A stretch of 64,000 nt of DNA from Neobacillus niacini (GTDB lineage Bacteria; Bacillota; Bacilli; Bacillales; Cytobacillaceae), in assembly GCF_023715785.1 (NCBI RefSeq), contig NZ_JAMBOX010000001.1:186001-250000 (forward strand). Reading direction: 5' to 3'. The first letter of the stretch is position 1; each line of letters opens with the position of its first letter. The position numbers were made by a program, and so were the translations under genes. This document shows positions 53,229 to 62,786 of the stretch, in pieces. The notes under the pieces are model-generated. The model was given only the letters and a program-made list of their open reading frames with translations, was not told the origin of the DNA and ran no database searches.

Positions 53229-55421
53229 GTGTCGAAATTTAGAAAGCGCTTCCTTATCCCCGTGCTGAGTGCCTTGCTTACGGCTTCAACGCTTGGGGGA
53301 TTATTCCCTGCTAATGCAAAGGCGGAAGGTGAAGCTGCTGTGGGAAAAACAGCATCCCTACGAATATTGGAAACGACCGATTTGCATTCCAATATTATGC
53401 CGTACGATTACTATCAAGGGGTAGGTAATCAAAAATTCGGTTTAGCTAAAACGGCTACACTGATCCAACAGGCCAGAAAAGAAGCAACCAACTCGATGCT
53501 GTTTGATGCAGGGGATTCCATTCAAGGAAATCCGTTGGCAACATACGCAGCCAAAAACCTCAAGGGCAACGAAGTGCATCCATTGTTTAAAGCGATGAAC
53601 ACACTCGATTATGATGCCGCGATTGTCGGAAACCACGAATTTAACTACGGTCTTGACTATTTGGACCGCGTGTTAAAAGGTGCGGAATTTGATGTCATCA
53701 ACGCGAACGTATACCGCGCCGATAATGGCAAGAACTATTTTACACCTTATAAAATTATTGATAAAACCATCAAGGATGATGCCGGTCAAGAATCTGTCCT
53801 TAAAGTCGGCGTCATCGGCTTTGTCCCACCGCAAATTTTGAACTGGGATAAGTTTTATCTTGATGGCAAAGTGACGGTCGCAGGCATTACAGAAACGGCT
53901 AGAAAATTCATTCCTGAAATGAGAAAAGAAGGCGCCGACATTATTGTCGCCATCGCTCACTCAGGCTGCGATATTAAAGAAGAAGATTCTGCCGAAGCCG
54001 AAAATGCGGTTTTCCAATTAACAAAGGTTCCCGGCATTGATGTCATGCTGTTCGGACATGCCCACAAAGTATTCCCTAGCAGCAGCTTCAAAGACATGGA
54101 GGGAATTGACCATGTGAATGGTTATATAAATGGTGTACCTGCTCTAGAGGCAGGCAAATGGGGCGACAACTTGGGCGTACTTGATTTAAAACTCGTCCAA
54201 GATGAAAATGGCAAATGGACCGCTGACAAGCCTGCCTCCAAATCAACAGTTAGACCTGTTGCTGTCGATACTGCGCTGGATCAAACCATTGTTGACGGTG
54301 TAAAGGACTACCACGAAGCGACTATCCGTTATGTGAATGAAAAGATTGGCGAAACAACCAAGCCGATGTACAGCTTTTTCTCAAGAGTAACGGATGATGC
54401 TAGTTTACAGCTTGTCAATCAAGTCCAAATCGATTATGCAACAAAATGGCTGACTGCCAATAAACCAGAATTGAAGGATATCCCTGTAATTTCGGCCATG
54501 GCTCCGTTCAAAAACAATACCAATGTGGCTGTTGGGGACCTTTCAATCAAGAGCGCAACCGATTTGTATAATTTTGACAATACGATTAAAGCTGTAAAAA
54601 TGACTGGGGCCCAAGTGAGAGAATGGCTGGAATTTTCAGCATCCTCATTTAACACTATTGACCCTGCGAAAGAGGATAGCCAGGAGTTACTTGATACCAA
54701 ATTCCCAGGTTACTTATTCGATGTCATTGATGGAGTCAAATACCAAGTCGATGTTACCCAGCCGAGAAGATACGACTGGAGCAAGGGTGCATTAGAGAAT
54801 GCTTCTGCGAACAGAATCATTAATTTCACAAATATGGATGGCACTCCGATTAAAGATGACCAGTTATTTATTGTCGTGACTAATAACTACCGCGCCGGCG
54901 GCGGTGGTAAGTTCCCGGGCTTAGTAGATGGCAAGGCGGAACTCGTTCTTGACTCTACTGATGAAATCCGTGATATTTTAATGGATTATATTCGAGCAAA
55001 GGGTGTCATTTCTCCAGCAGCTGACCAGAACTGGTCGATTGCGCCGCTGAACGAAAAAGTGACCGTTACCTTTACTGCTCCTAACGGCGGGAAACAGTAT
55101 CTTAACGAAGTGAATAATATTAAGGCTCTTAATCAAGAAGCAGATGGCTATGAAACTTATCAACTAGTATTTGCAAGTGCGGACCAACCGCAAAACCCGG
55201 GTACTCCAGGTGACCAAACACCTTCCGAAGATTCGGGAACACCTACTAAGGATGCCGGCACTGTATCAGGTTCAAACGGCAGCCAAAATACCGGAAGCGT
55301 GCCTGCACAAAGCAATAAACTTCCAAACACTTCAACAAATATGTTTAATCTTCTTCTATTTGGACTGCTGTTGGTGGCAGCCGGCGGGGGAATGTTATTC
55401 CTAAAAAGACGAAGAGCATAA
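53229..55421 (+). CDS. Sortase-anchored 5'-nucleotidase/2',3'-cyclic phosphodiesterase
   Basis: I chose GTG 53229 (GGGTGGAGAACATTT upstream), which starts just before the signal peptide. The 730-residue protein has a metallophosphatase domain with LETTDLHSNIMPYD, FDAGDSIQGNP, GNHEFNYG, IAHSGCD and LFGHAHK. A 5'-nucleotidase C-terminal domain follows, with VVTNNYRAGGGGKFPGL at about 556-572. A Ser/Thr/Gly/Asp linker precedes a sorting signal LPNTS, a hydrophobic helix and KRRRA. It dephosphorylates nucleotides on the cell surface. LPNTS resembles the LPDTS signal of B. subtilis YhcR, anchored by sortase D. A decayed relative lies at 41.5 kb. Confidence 0.92.
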   Translation: MSKFRKRFLIPVLSALLTASTLGGLFPANAKAEGEAAVGKTASLRILETTDLHSNIMPYDYYQGVGNQKFGLAKTATLIQQARKEATNSMLFDAGDSIQGNPLATYAAKNLKGNEVHPLFKAMNTLDYDAAIVGNHEFNYGLDYLDRVLKGAEFDVINANVYRADNGKNYFTPYKIIDKTIKDDAGQESVLKVGVIGFVPPQILNWDKFYLDGKVTVAGITETARKFIPEMRKEGADIIVAIAHSGCDIKEEDSAEAENAVFQLTKVPGIDVMLFGHAHKVFPSSSFKDMEGIDHVNGYINGVPALEAGKWGDNLGVLDLKLVQDENGKWTADKPASKSTVRPVAVDTALDQTIVDGVKDYHEATIRYVNEKIGETTKPMYSFFSRVTDDASLQLVNQVQIDYATKWLTANKPELKDIPVISAMAPFKNNTNVAVGDLSIKSATDLYNFDNTIKAVKMTGAQVREWLEFSASSFNTIDPAKEDSQELLDTKFPGYLFDVIDGVKYQVDVTQPRRYDWSKGALENASANRIINFTNMDGTPIKDDQLFIVVTNNYRAGGGGKFPGLVDGKAELVLDSTDEIRDILMDYIRAKGVISPAADQNWSIAPLNEKVTVTFTAPNGGKQYLNEVNNIKALNQEADGYETYQLVFASADQPQNPGTPGDQTPSEDSGTPTKDAGTVSGSNGSQNTGSVPAQSNKLPNTSTNMFNLLLFGLLLVAAGGGMLFLKRRRA

Positions 55422-55460
55422 GTAAAAACCATTATTAATCGAATGAGATATTTTGAGCCC

Positions 55461-55913
55461 CTAGTCCAAGGATAAGGGGCTCTCTTCGTAACCCAGCAAT
55501 TTGTTTAAAAACGACCGGGTTTGTTCTGGGGTTTCAAAATGGGCGCCATACTGATACAATCCATCAGATATCACTTCCGTCCAGATGATCAGACCGGGAA
55601 TATGGATTTTTTCTCCCAAGAACTCTGAATCAAATGAAAAAATAATTTCCTGATTGAGCTCTAAATGCAAGTTAGATAAAAACCTTAATCCGCCCGACCC
55701 AAGATTTTCAATGATGACCTCAATATTTTCCAAGTCTGCATCTACATTTAGCAGCGTCAGCTCTGATTCTATTGGAGATGGAATCTTTATTCGAAACGAA
55801 TTGGCGTGATCGTGACTGGTTATTTCCTTTTTTGGAGTACTTACATACTCTTGATCATGTTCTCCCGCCCTACTCGGGGCATGCACTACAAGTTCAAACA
55901 CCTTTAAAGCCAT
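55461..55913 (-). CDS. PilZ-like domain protein with degenerate c-di-GMP motif
   Basis: The 150-residue protein starts at ATG after AAGGGGATTAACTAGA. Residues about 40-145 form a PilZ-like beta barrel: FRIKIPSPIESEL, VIIENLGSGGLRFLSNLHL, IIFSFDSEFLGEKIHIPG, LYQYGAHFETPEQTRSFL. The usual ligand motif D/N-x-S-x-G-G reads N-L-G-S-G-G here and no clear RxxxR precedes it, so c-di-GMP binding is uncertain. It follows sigD on the same strand with a terminator between, and probably tunes motility or envelope functions. Confidence 0.75.
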   Translation of the reverse strand: MALKVFELVVHAPSRAGEHDQEYVSTPKKEITSHDHANSFRIKIPSPIESELTLLNVDADLENIEVIIENLGSGGLRFLSNLHLELNQEIIFSFDSEFLGEKIHIPGLIIWTEVISDGLYQYGAHFETPEQTRSFLNKLLGYEESPLSLD

Positions 55914-56037
55914 TCTAGTTAATCCCCTTAATCTTTTTTTGAAGAATACAAATAGAAATGTAATCTAAGTAAGTATTTAATATTAGTAACGGTCATTTTT
56001 GGTCAGTTGAATAGTCCTTTAGTCATAGATTTTAACA

Positions 56038-56072
56038 AAAAAAAGTGCCCAAACCTAGTTTTTTGGACACTC
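56038..56072 (-). terminator. Terminator at the end of the flagellar operon
   Basis: On the minus strand AGTGTCCAAAA pairs with TTTGGGCACT (G-U allowed), followed by eight T, immediately after the sigD stop. Confidence 0.75.
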
Positions 56073-56792
56073 TCATTCGTTTTCAAGATATTCTTTTTCA
56101 AAGGCTTGCTTTAACCGTTTGATGATTTTCATATGAAGCTGGGATATTCGCGATTTGTGCAGTCCGAGAATTTGTCCGACCTCACTCATACTTAAATTCT
56201 CGTAATATATGAGCGAGAGAATGATCCTTTCCTTCTCCGGCAATTCGTCGATGAGCGACGTTAGAAGCTCGCTGCGCTCTTTTTCTACTATTAATATTGA
56301 CTGTTCGACAACAGCATCATCAGAAAGCAAGTTAATCTTTAATGGGTTTTCATCCCCGTTATCCACCGGCTCGTCTAACGAGGTTTGTTTTTCAAAGGAA
56401 GCCTTCATGAGGATGTCTTTGCATTCCTTTTCACTGATTTGTAAATAATCACTCACTTCCTTAAGTGAAGGCTGCCTGAAAAACTTTTGCTCTAAATATT
56501 CGAACGCCTTCATGACTTCCTTTTCTTTTTTCCTTAACGTTCGTGAGAGTGGATCGTTGCGGCGAAGCCCATCATATATTTCACCGCGAATCCGCTGGGT
56601 CGCATAGGTTTCAAACTTTACATTTTCACGCTTATCGTATTTTCGGAAGGCGTCCAATAAACCCATCATCCCAAACGAAAGCAGTTCATCCTCCTCGACA
56701 TGGAGAGGAAGGCTTCTCTTTGTATGCTTAACGATTTTGTGAACTAATGGAAGATAACGGTCAAATAACTCTTCTTCAAACTGCAGATTCAA
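56073..56792 (-). CDS. sigD: Motility sigma factor SigD (FliA/WhiG family)
   Basis: I chose TTG 56792, after GGGGAGGTAAAGGAAAG and 16 bases beyond the flhG stop; an upstream ATG (56891) would overlap flhG by 83 bases. The 239-residue protein has sigma region 2 (LPLVHKIVKH, ELLSFGMMGLLDAFRKYD, KFETYATQRIRGEIYDGLR), region 3, and region 4 with the helix-turn-helix (LSMSEVGQILGLHKSRISQL). It directs RNA polymerase to late flagellar, chemotaxis and autolysin promoters. In B. subtilis five che genes separate flhG and sigD; here they are adjacent. Confidence 0.93.
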   Translation of the reverse strand: MNLQFEEELFDRYLPLVHKIVKHTKRSLPLHVEEDELLSFGMMGLLDAFRKYDKRENVKFETYATQRIRGEIYDGLRRNDPLSRTLRKKEKEVMKAFEYLEQKFFRQPSLKEVSDYLQISEKECKDILMKASFEKQTSLDEPVDNGDENPLKINLLSDDAVVEQSILIVEKERSELLTSLIDELPEKERIILSLIYYENLSMSEVGQILGLHKSRISQLHMKIIKRLKQAFEKEYLENE

Positions 56793-56808
56793 CTTTCCTT
56801 TACCTCCC

Positions 56809-57765
56809 CTAGATTCTGACGAATTGAGACATCTTTTGGATAAACCCTTTGATACCGCCTGCTGCAACTGGGCGCTGACCGCTATTCCCATTTAAATAAA
56901 TCCCCGTCAAATCCTTCATCCATTTGGCGGCATGGGACTTCGGATAGTTTAAGTAAAACGGCTTCTGATCCAGGACAGATTGAAACACGAGCCCATCATT
57001 CGGTAAAAATCCAAGAATATCAATCTCTTTATCTAAAAATCGTTTGGTCACCGTCCGCATTCGGCCGGCTATCGCCATTCCTTCCTTGGAATTGGCGACA
57101 CGGTTGACCACTAACCGTACATCCAAGCATGAATTCTGGAGATGCAATATTTTTATCACCGAGTAAGCATCGGTAATCGCCGTCGGTTCCGGTGTGGTGA
57201 CAAGGATAATTTCATCCGCGGCCAAGTGGCAGCGCTGCGATTCCTTTGATAATCCGGCACCGGTATCGAACAAAACGATATCGGCGTATCCCTGAAGTTT
57301 TTCCAGTTCCTCAAACAAGTAATTGGTTTCGGCATCGCTTAAATCCAAAATTTCCTCAAATCCGTTCCCGCCAGAAATCAACTCCAGGCCATTTGGCCCC
57401 GTCTCTAGCACGTCCCAAATGCACTTCCTCGACTTCACCATATCGATCAGATGATATTTCGGCGTCATCCCCAGCAAAACTTCTTGGTTCGCCATACCAA
57501 TATCAAAGTCAATCAGGACAACCTTCTTTCCTGACTCACTTAGGCTGAGGGCAAAGTTTAACGCAAAATTTGATTTGCCGACACCGCCCTTGCCGCTTGT
57601 GATGGAAACGACCTTTGTGGATTTGTCCTTTTTTTGTGTTGATATGGTCGTGCTATCTCTTCCCATGCTCGAATCCGAAACAGCTGTTGTTGCTTTTCCC
57701 TCGTTGCCACTATTAAAATGCTGATACAATTCTCTCAGCCTTTGTGCTTGATCCTGCATCCTCAT
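56809..57765 (-). CDS. flhG: Flagellar-number regulator FlhG (YlxH), MinD/ParA-type ATPase
   Basis: The 318-residue protein begins with the DQAxxLR activation motif (DQAQRLREL, residues 4-12), which stimulates the FlhF GTPase. A Ser/Thr-rich linker follows, then a deviant Walker A SGKGGVGKS (about 56-64), LIDFDIGMANQEVLLG, and LFDTGAGLS. The C-terminus has a basic amphipathic helix (IKGFIQKMSQFVRI) of the kind that binds membranes. With FlhF it sets flagellar number and position. Its start overlaps flhF by 53 bases. Confidence 0.93.
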   Translation of the reverse strand: MRMQDQAQRLRELYQHFNSGNEGKATTAVSDSSMGRDSTTISTQKKDKSTKVVSITSGKGGVGKSNFALNFALSLSESGKKVVLIDFDIGMANQEVLLGMTPKYHLIDMVKSRKCIWDVLETGPNGLELISGGNGFEEILDLSDAETNYLFEELEKLQGYADIVLFDTGAGLSKESQRCHLAADEIILVTTPEPTAITDAYSVIKILHLQNSCLDVRLVVNRVANSKEGMAIAGRMRTVTKRFLDKEIDILGFLPNDGLVFQSVLDQKPFYLNYPKSHAAKWMKDLTGIYLNGNSGQRPVAAGGIKGFIQKMSQFVRI

Positions 57766-58831
57766 CGACTCCCATTATCTTTTTCGCCATATACTCAGGC
57801 TCTGCCAGCATGATGTCTTCCGGAACACCTTGTCCTAAAGATAGAAACGATAACGGATAGGGGTAGTGATACACTAAATTTAATGCGGCGCCATAACAGG
57901 TGCTTTCATCCCACTTTGTCAGGATCACTTTATCAATTTGAACCGATTTCATCTTTTCAATAATTTGCTTCATGTCCTTCCACCTCGAGGTCATACTGAG
58001 CACCAGGTGATTTTCCTGCTGAACAGGCTGGGATAACAGCTTATTCATGTCCTCGACATATACCTCTTCAAGATAATTACGACCTGCCGAGTCCATAAAA
58101 ATCAGCTGGCAGTTGTGCAGACGGCTTATGGCCAGCGCCACCTGATCCGGGCTTTCGACCACCTCAATCGGGATATTTAAAATGTTGGCATACGTCTTTA
58201 GCTGCTCCACTGCAGCAATCCGGAAAGTATCGGCCGTTAAAAAGCCGACCTTCTTGCGCTGATAGAGCACCTGCCGGGAAGCAAGCTTGGCAATCGTTGT
58301 TGTTTTTCCGACTCCAGTAGGGCCCAGCAGGGTGATCATATTCACATTTGGATCGAGCCCATCGGCAGCGATGCCATCCTGAAATAGCTTCGTGATTGTC
58401 AGGAGAACGATATCTCGAACCTCTTGTTCGGTAAAATCCTCCACCGCAGGCATTTGCGTGAGCACTTTTTTCTCAATAAACCGGATGACTTCCAGGTCAA
58501 CCTCTTGGTCCTTTAACCGTTCCAGCCATTTCGCGAGCTTTCCCTGAGCTGGACCATCGCTGCTGTCTTTTGAAAAATTCTCCAACAGCTTCTCCATATT
58601 GGAAAGACGCTTTAGCACTTCCGTTTCCGTTGGTTCTTCATTTTCCGCGGCCTTTTTCTCCGACACCTCAGAAGCGGCAATCACTTCTAATTGCTTCCGC
58701 TGGAAAAAGCCGAAAAATCCGCCTATTTTAATCTCTTTTGTATTCAAGATCACTGCGTTTTCCCCTAGCTCTAGGCGAATCTGCTGGACGGCCTGCGGCA
58801 GTGAATCGACGATATATCGTTTAATCTTCAT
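57713..58831 (-). CDS. flhF: Flagellar-positioning SRP-type GTPase FlhF
   Basis: The 372-residue protein has an N-terminal basic domain (KIKRYIVDSLPQAVQQIRLE) and a charged linker. The SRP GTPase NG domain follows, with G1 LLGPTGVGKTTT (about 168-179), TADTFRIAAVEQLKTYA, G3 DSAGRN and G4 LTKWDE. It localises to the cell membrane and recruits early flagellar parts. The gene abuts flhA (stop then start without gap) and precedes flhG. Length matches B. subtilis FlhF (366). Confidence 0.95.
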   Translation of the reverse strand: MKIKRYIVDSLPQAVQQIRLELGENAVILNTKEIKIGGFFGFFQRKQLEVIAASEVSEKKAAENEEPTETEVLKRLSNMEKLLENFSKDSSDGPAQGKLAKWLERLKDQEVDLEVIRFIEKKVLTQMPAVEDFTEQEVRDIVLLTITKLFQDGIAADGLDPNVNMITLLGPTGVGKTTTIAKLASRQVLYQRKKVGFLTADTFRIAAVEQLKTYANILNIPIEVVESPDQVALAISRLHNCQLIFMDSAGRNYLEEVYVEDMNKLLSQPVQQENHLVLSMTSRWKDMKQIIEKMKSVQIDKVILTKWDESTCYGAALNLVYHYPYPLSFLSLGQGVPEDIMLAEPEYMAKKIMGVDEDAGSSTKAERIVSAF

Positions 58832-60880
58832 TTAGGCAACCACCTCAACCTGTTGAAATTGAACAACGCCAATATTTTGCACCTCGACATCGGATTCGAG
58901 CTCGTTGAACGAAATCACTGGAATATCGGCATTGATGCGCTCGACTATTTGCTTAAGATACATCCGAATAGTGGGTGACGTCATGATCACCGGCTGAATT
59001 CCCGCGCGTACCACCTGTTGAATCGTGTCATTTAAGGAAGAAACGAGCTGCTGAATCGTTTGCGGATCGAGTGATAAATAAATGCCTTGCTCGGTTTCCT
59101 GGATACTTTCGGTAATCACCTTTTCCACACTGGCACTTACTGTAATCACTTGAATCATTTTATTAACTGCCAATTGGCCGGTAATTTGCCGGGATAAGCC
59201 CTGCCTGGCATATTCGGTCAAATAATCCGGATTTTTGGTGAAAACGGCCCAATCGGCCAGTGTTTCTAAGATGGTCGGCAGGTTTCGGATGGATATTTTT
59301 TCCTTCAACAGTTTTTGAAATACTTTTTGAATTTGTCCGATTGATAACAGCTGCGGCACCAATTCCTCCACTAAAGAAGGGTAATGCTCCTTTGCCTTAT
59401 CGATGAGCTGTTTTGTTTCTTCCCTGCCTAAAATCTCATGCGCATAGCGTTTAATCGTCTCCGCGAGATGGGTCGTAATCACCGAAGAGGCGTCGACAAC
59501 AGTAAAGCCGAACATTTCAGCCTTCTGCCTCATTTCCTCACTAATCCATAGCGCCGGCAGTCCAAATGTTGGCTCGGTTGTTTCGATTCCAGTGATGCCG
59601 TGGTCCTCATCTTCTGGCGCCAGCATTAAGTAATGGTTGAGAAAAATCTCCCCGCTGGCAATCTCGTTTCCTTTTAATTTGATGACATACTGATTGGATT
59701 CGAGATTGACATTATCGCGGATCCGGATAATTGGAATGACCAGACCGAGTTCCAAGGCAATCTGTTTGCGGATGGCAATCACCCGGTCTAAAATATCTCC
59801 GCCTTGGGATACGTCCGCTAACGGAATCAGCCCTAGGCCAAATTCGAACTCTAGCGAATCGACATGAAGCAAATTAAGGACATTTTCCGGACTATTCTCC
59901 TCTTCCATCGGCACCTCGGCGATCTCATCTAATTCTTCGGCCTCTTTCTCCTTCGCCTTTTGCATTTTATAGGCCGCAAGTACAAGCAAGCCGGCAATAC
60001 TCCATGTTAAAAAGATGCCAATTGGGGTAACCAAGCCGAATAACGCGATACAGCCGGCCACAACATAAATCAGCTTCGGATAATTGAATAGCTGACGGGT
60101 TAAGTCATCGCTAAGGTTGCCGTCGGAGGCAGCGCGCGTGACAATAATCCCGGTGGCCGTTGAAATTAACAGTGCCGGAATTTGGCTGACAAGCCCATCA
60201 CCGACGGAAAGCAAGGTGAACGTACTCGCTGCTTGGGCAAAATCCATCCCCATCATCGTCATCCCAATGATAAATCCACCAATAACGTTAATAAACAGGA
60301 TGATGATCCCGGCAATTGCGTCCCCTTTGACGAATTTGCTGGCCCCGTCCATGGCCCCGTAGAAATCAGCCTCATGGCCGACTTTTTCACGCCGTGCCCG
60401 GGCATCTTTTTCACTTATAAGGCCGGCGTTCAAATCGGCATCAATGCTCATCTGCTTCCCCGGCATCGCATCCAGAGTGAAACGTGCTGCCACTTCAGCG
60501 ACACGTTCCGATCCTTTCGTAATGACCAAAAATTGAATAATAATCAAAATTAAAAAGATGATAAAGCCAATGACGGGATTCCCGCCGATGACAAATTCTC
60601 CAAACGTTGCAACCACCGTTCCAGCATCCCCATGCGAAAGAATCGAACGCGTTGTGGATACATTCAACGCCAGCCGAAACAGCGTCGTTAATAAGAGCAG
60701 CGAAGGAAAAATAGAGAAATCTAAAGGTTCCTTCGTATTCATTCCCACTAATAGAATGGTGATTGACAGCGAGATATTTATAATCAACAGAATATCTAAT
60801 AAAATCGTAGGCAAGGGGATAACCATCATGACAACAATCAATAAGACGCCGAGCAATACGGAAATATCTTTAAATTTCAT
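58832..60880 (-). CDS. flhA: Flagellar export gate protein FlhA
   Basis: The 682-residue protein has eight membrane helices in its first 320 residues, including the FHIPEP region (RFTLDAMPGKQMSIDADLNA at about 144-163) that couples to the proton gradient. A large cytoplasmic domain docks substrates and chaperones (IRIRDNVNLESNQYVIK, and the C-terminal VRAGIQPVIMTSPTIRMYLK). It forms the nonameric ring of the export gate. Ribosome site AAGAAGGTGAACAG precedes ATG 60880. A GGGGTCAGACCCC repeat lies between it and flhB. Confidence 0.96.
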   Translation of the reverse strand: MKFKDISVLLGVLLIVVMMVIPLPTILLDILLIINISLSITILLVGMNTKEPLDFSIFPSLLLLTTLFRLALNVSTTRSILSHGDAGTVVATFGEFVIGGNPVIGFIIFLILIIIQFLVITKGSERVAEVAARFTLDAMPGKQMSIDADLNAGLISEKDARARREKVGHEADFYGAMDGASKFVKGDAIAGIIILFINVIGGFIIGMTMMGMDFAQAASTFTLLSVGDGLVSQIPALLISTATGIIVTRAASDGNLSDDLTRQLFNYPKLIYVVAGCIALFGLVTPIGIFLTWSIAGLLVLAAYKMQKAKEKEAEELDEIAEVPMEEENSPENVLNLLHVDSLEFEFGLGLIPLADVSQGGDILDRVIAIRKQIALELGLVIPIIRIRDNVNLESNQYVIKLKGNEIASGEIFLNHYLMLAPEDEDHGITGIETTEPTFGLPALWISEEMRQKAEMFGFTVVDASSVITTHLAETIKRYAHEILGREETKQLIDKAKEHYPSLVEELVPQLLSIGQIQKVFQKLLKEKISIRNLPTILETLADWAVFTKNPDYLTEYARQGLSRQITGQLAVNKMIQVITVSASVEKVITESIQETEQGIYLSLDPQTIQQLVSSLNDTIQQVVRAGIQPVIMTSPTIRMYLKQIVERINADIPVISFNELESDVEVQNIGVVQFQQVEVVA

Positions 60881-60898
60881 CTGTTCACCTTCTTTCTC

Positions 60899-60948
60899 GG
60901 GGTCAGACCCCCGTTGTGTTCATTACGGTAAGCCAGCGGGTCCTTCCC
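60899..60948 (-). repeat. GGGGTCAGACCCC element between flhB and flhA
   Basis: GGGGTCAGACCCCCGTTGTG, then TCATTACGGTAAGCCAGCGG, then GTCCTTCCCC. It aligns with the element in front of fliP (shared arms and shared inner AC-GTAA-CC-GGG). Confidence 0.6.
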
Positions 60949-62001
60949 CTAGAACCTGCCCTTCAACCGATACACATAAGCAAGAATTTCGGCGACCGCT
61001 TTAAATAAGTCCTCTGGGATTTCCTGGCCGATTTCCACGGATGAATAGAGAGCGCGGGCCAACGGTTTGTTTTCTGAAATGATGACGCCGTTTTCTTTGG
61101 CCATTTCTTTAATCTTCTGCGCCATAAAGTCAACACCCTTAGCGATGACAACCGGCGCCTTCCCGGCATTTGCATCATAGGAGATGGCGATGGCGTAGTG
61201 GGTTGGGTTCGTGATGACAACATCAGCTGTTGGCACGTCCTGAATCATCCGGTTCATCGACATTTGCCGCTGCAGCTCACGAATTTTTCCTTTCACAAGC
61301 GGGTCCCCTTCGCTCTTTTTGTGCTCATCCTTGATATCCTGAATCGACATTCTCAACTTCTTTTCATGGTCATATTTTTGAAAAATAAAATCGGCAATTC
61401 CAATGACCACATATACAATCGAAGTTACGATCCCAAGTTTCACGATTAAGTTAAACAGGTATCCGACCACCTGTGCCACATTCATTTGGGGGAAATGCAG
61501 GATGGTCATGATTTCCTTTTTTAAAAGAAAATAGGAAACCAGCGCCATCACTGTAATTTTGATGATATTTTTCAACAGCTCCACAACAGAGCGCATCGAA
61601 AAAATCCGCTTAGCCCCTTCGATTGGGTTCAATTTTTTCAGGTCAAATTTAAAGTTTTCGGCTGTAAACAAGAAACCGATTTGAATATAATTCGAAAATA
61701 ATGCTGCTATATATGACACCAATAAGATCGGCACTACCATTTTTAACGATAGCAGGCTTAAGTCAGTAAAAAGCTGCTGGATATTTTCAGGTGATAAACT
61801 GACCGTTAAATAGGAAGAAAAAAGGTCATGAAACAACAGCAGCAGATTGACTCCAACCGTTTTTCCATAAACAAGGAGAAATAGAAAAAACGCCAGCAAC
61901 ATAAGTGAAGAAGAAAATTCAATACTTTTGGCTACCTGACCTTTGTTCCTGGCTTCCTTCCGTTTCTGGGGGGTGGCTTTTTCCGTTTTTTCTCCGCTCA
62001 T
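60949..62001 (-). CDS. flhB: Flagellar export switch protein FlhB
   Basis: I chose ATG 62001 (GGGGGCGTCTTG upstream), which shares one base with the fliR stop (TGATG). The 350-residue protein has four membrane helices (about 30-210) and a basic cytoplasmic linker. The cytoplasmic domain carries the autocleavage motif NPTH in VVITNPTHYAIAI (about 263-275). Self-cleavage between N and P switches export from rod/hook to filament proteins. Its C-terminus ends at the repeat element in front of flhA. Confidence 0.95.
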   Translation of the reverse strand: MSGEKTEKATPQKRKEARNKGQVAKSIEFSSSLMLLAFFLFLLVYGKTVGVNLLLLFHDLFSSYLTVSLSPENIQQLFTDLSLLSLKMVVPILLVSYIAALFSNYIQIGFLFTAENFKFDLKKLNPIEGAKRIFSMRSVVELLKNIIKITVMALVSYFLLKKEIMTILHFPQMNVAQVVGYLFNLIVKLGIVTSIVYVVIGIADFIFQKYDHEKKLRMSIQDIKDEHKKSEGDPLVKGKIRELQRQMSMNRMIQDVPTADVVITNPTHYAIAISYDANAGKAPVVIAKGVDFMAQKIKEMAKENGVIISENKPLARALYSSVEIGQEIPEDLFKAVAEILAYVYRLKGRF

Positions 62002-62777
62002 CAAGACGCCCCCATAATCCGAATCATTTGGTTGAGTGATTCGCTCATTTGTGAAATCAAGGTATTTAGTAATAAGAAGAAACTCGGAAGTGCCAACAGC
62101 AAAACAATAAAATGGACACCGATTTTCACGGAAAATCCGACTACCATCAAATTGATTTGCGGTGACGTTTTCCCGATGATGCCCAGCACTAAATCAACCA
62201 AAAATAACGTAAAAACGATCGGTGCCGCCATTAAGAAGGCAATCACAAAGGAGTTCTTAAATGTTTCCAGCATGAGTGTGGAGATTCTCCCGTCCAGCAA
62301 GGCCGGAACTAGCGAGTCGACTGGAATCCATTGATAGCTGTAAAGAACTCCCTGAAGCAGCAAATGATGCCCATCCACCGCTAGAAGAAACAAGGTCGCC
62401 AATACATTTTTAAATCGCCCTGTTAAATTTACATTTGCACCCGATTGTGGGTCGTAAACCGCACCCATCGCAAAACCTGCCTGGAGATCAATGAACGTTC
62501 CCGCCAATTGAACGGCATAAAATAGAACAGAAGCGATGAATCCCAAGCCTAAGCCGATCATCCCTTCCTTGATTAGCAACACAATAAAGTTGCCTGAGAA
62601 TGCCGGAACCGGGGCCGGGGCAATGGCTACTGCTACGAGAACGGCAAGAAAAAAGGACAGGCCGATTTTAAACGGTGCAGGAATCGTCCTCATCATGAAG
62701 ACTGGAACAGTGATAAAAAAACTGCTGATACGCACTAAGATAAGTAAAAAGGCCGGAATTTGATTTAGCCATTCCAT
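62001..62777 (-). CDS. fliR: Flagellar export gate protein FliR
   Basis: The 258-residue protein has the membrane helices typical of FliR and motifs ILVRISSFFITVPVF and IDLQAGFAMGAVYDPQSGANV (about 97-117), as well as LFLVDLVLGIIGKTSPQINL in the second half. With FliP and FliQ it builds the helical export pore in the basal body. It is spaced 9 bases from fliQ and overlaps flhB by a single base. Confidence 0.94.
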   Translation of the reverse strand: MEWLNQIPAFLLILVRISSFFITVPVFMMRTIPAPFKIGLSFFLAVLVAVAIAPAPVPAFSGNFIVLLIKEGMIGLGLGFIASVLFYAVQLAGTFIDLQAGFAMGAVYDPQSGANVNLTGRFKNVLATLFLLAVDGHHLLLQGVLYSYQWIPVDSLVPALLDGRISTLMLETFKNSFVIAFLMAAPIVFTLFLVDLVLGIIGKTSPQINLMVVGFSVKIGVHFIVLLLALPSFFLLLNTLISQMSESLNQMIRIMGAS

Positions 62778-62786
62778 TTTGCTCCC

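Noticed and set aside
55455..55482. Terminator hairpin GAGCCCC/GGGGCTC after the 5'-nucleotidase
   Set aside because: The stem is perfect but no T-run follows on either strand and it overlaps the PilZ-like stop codon, so evidence is too weak.
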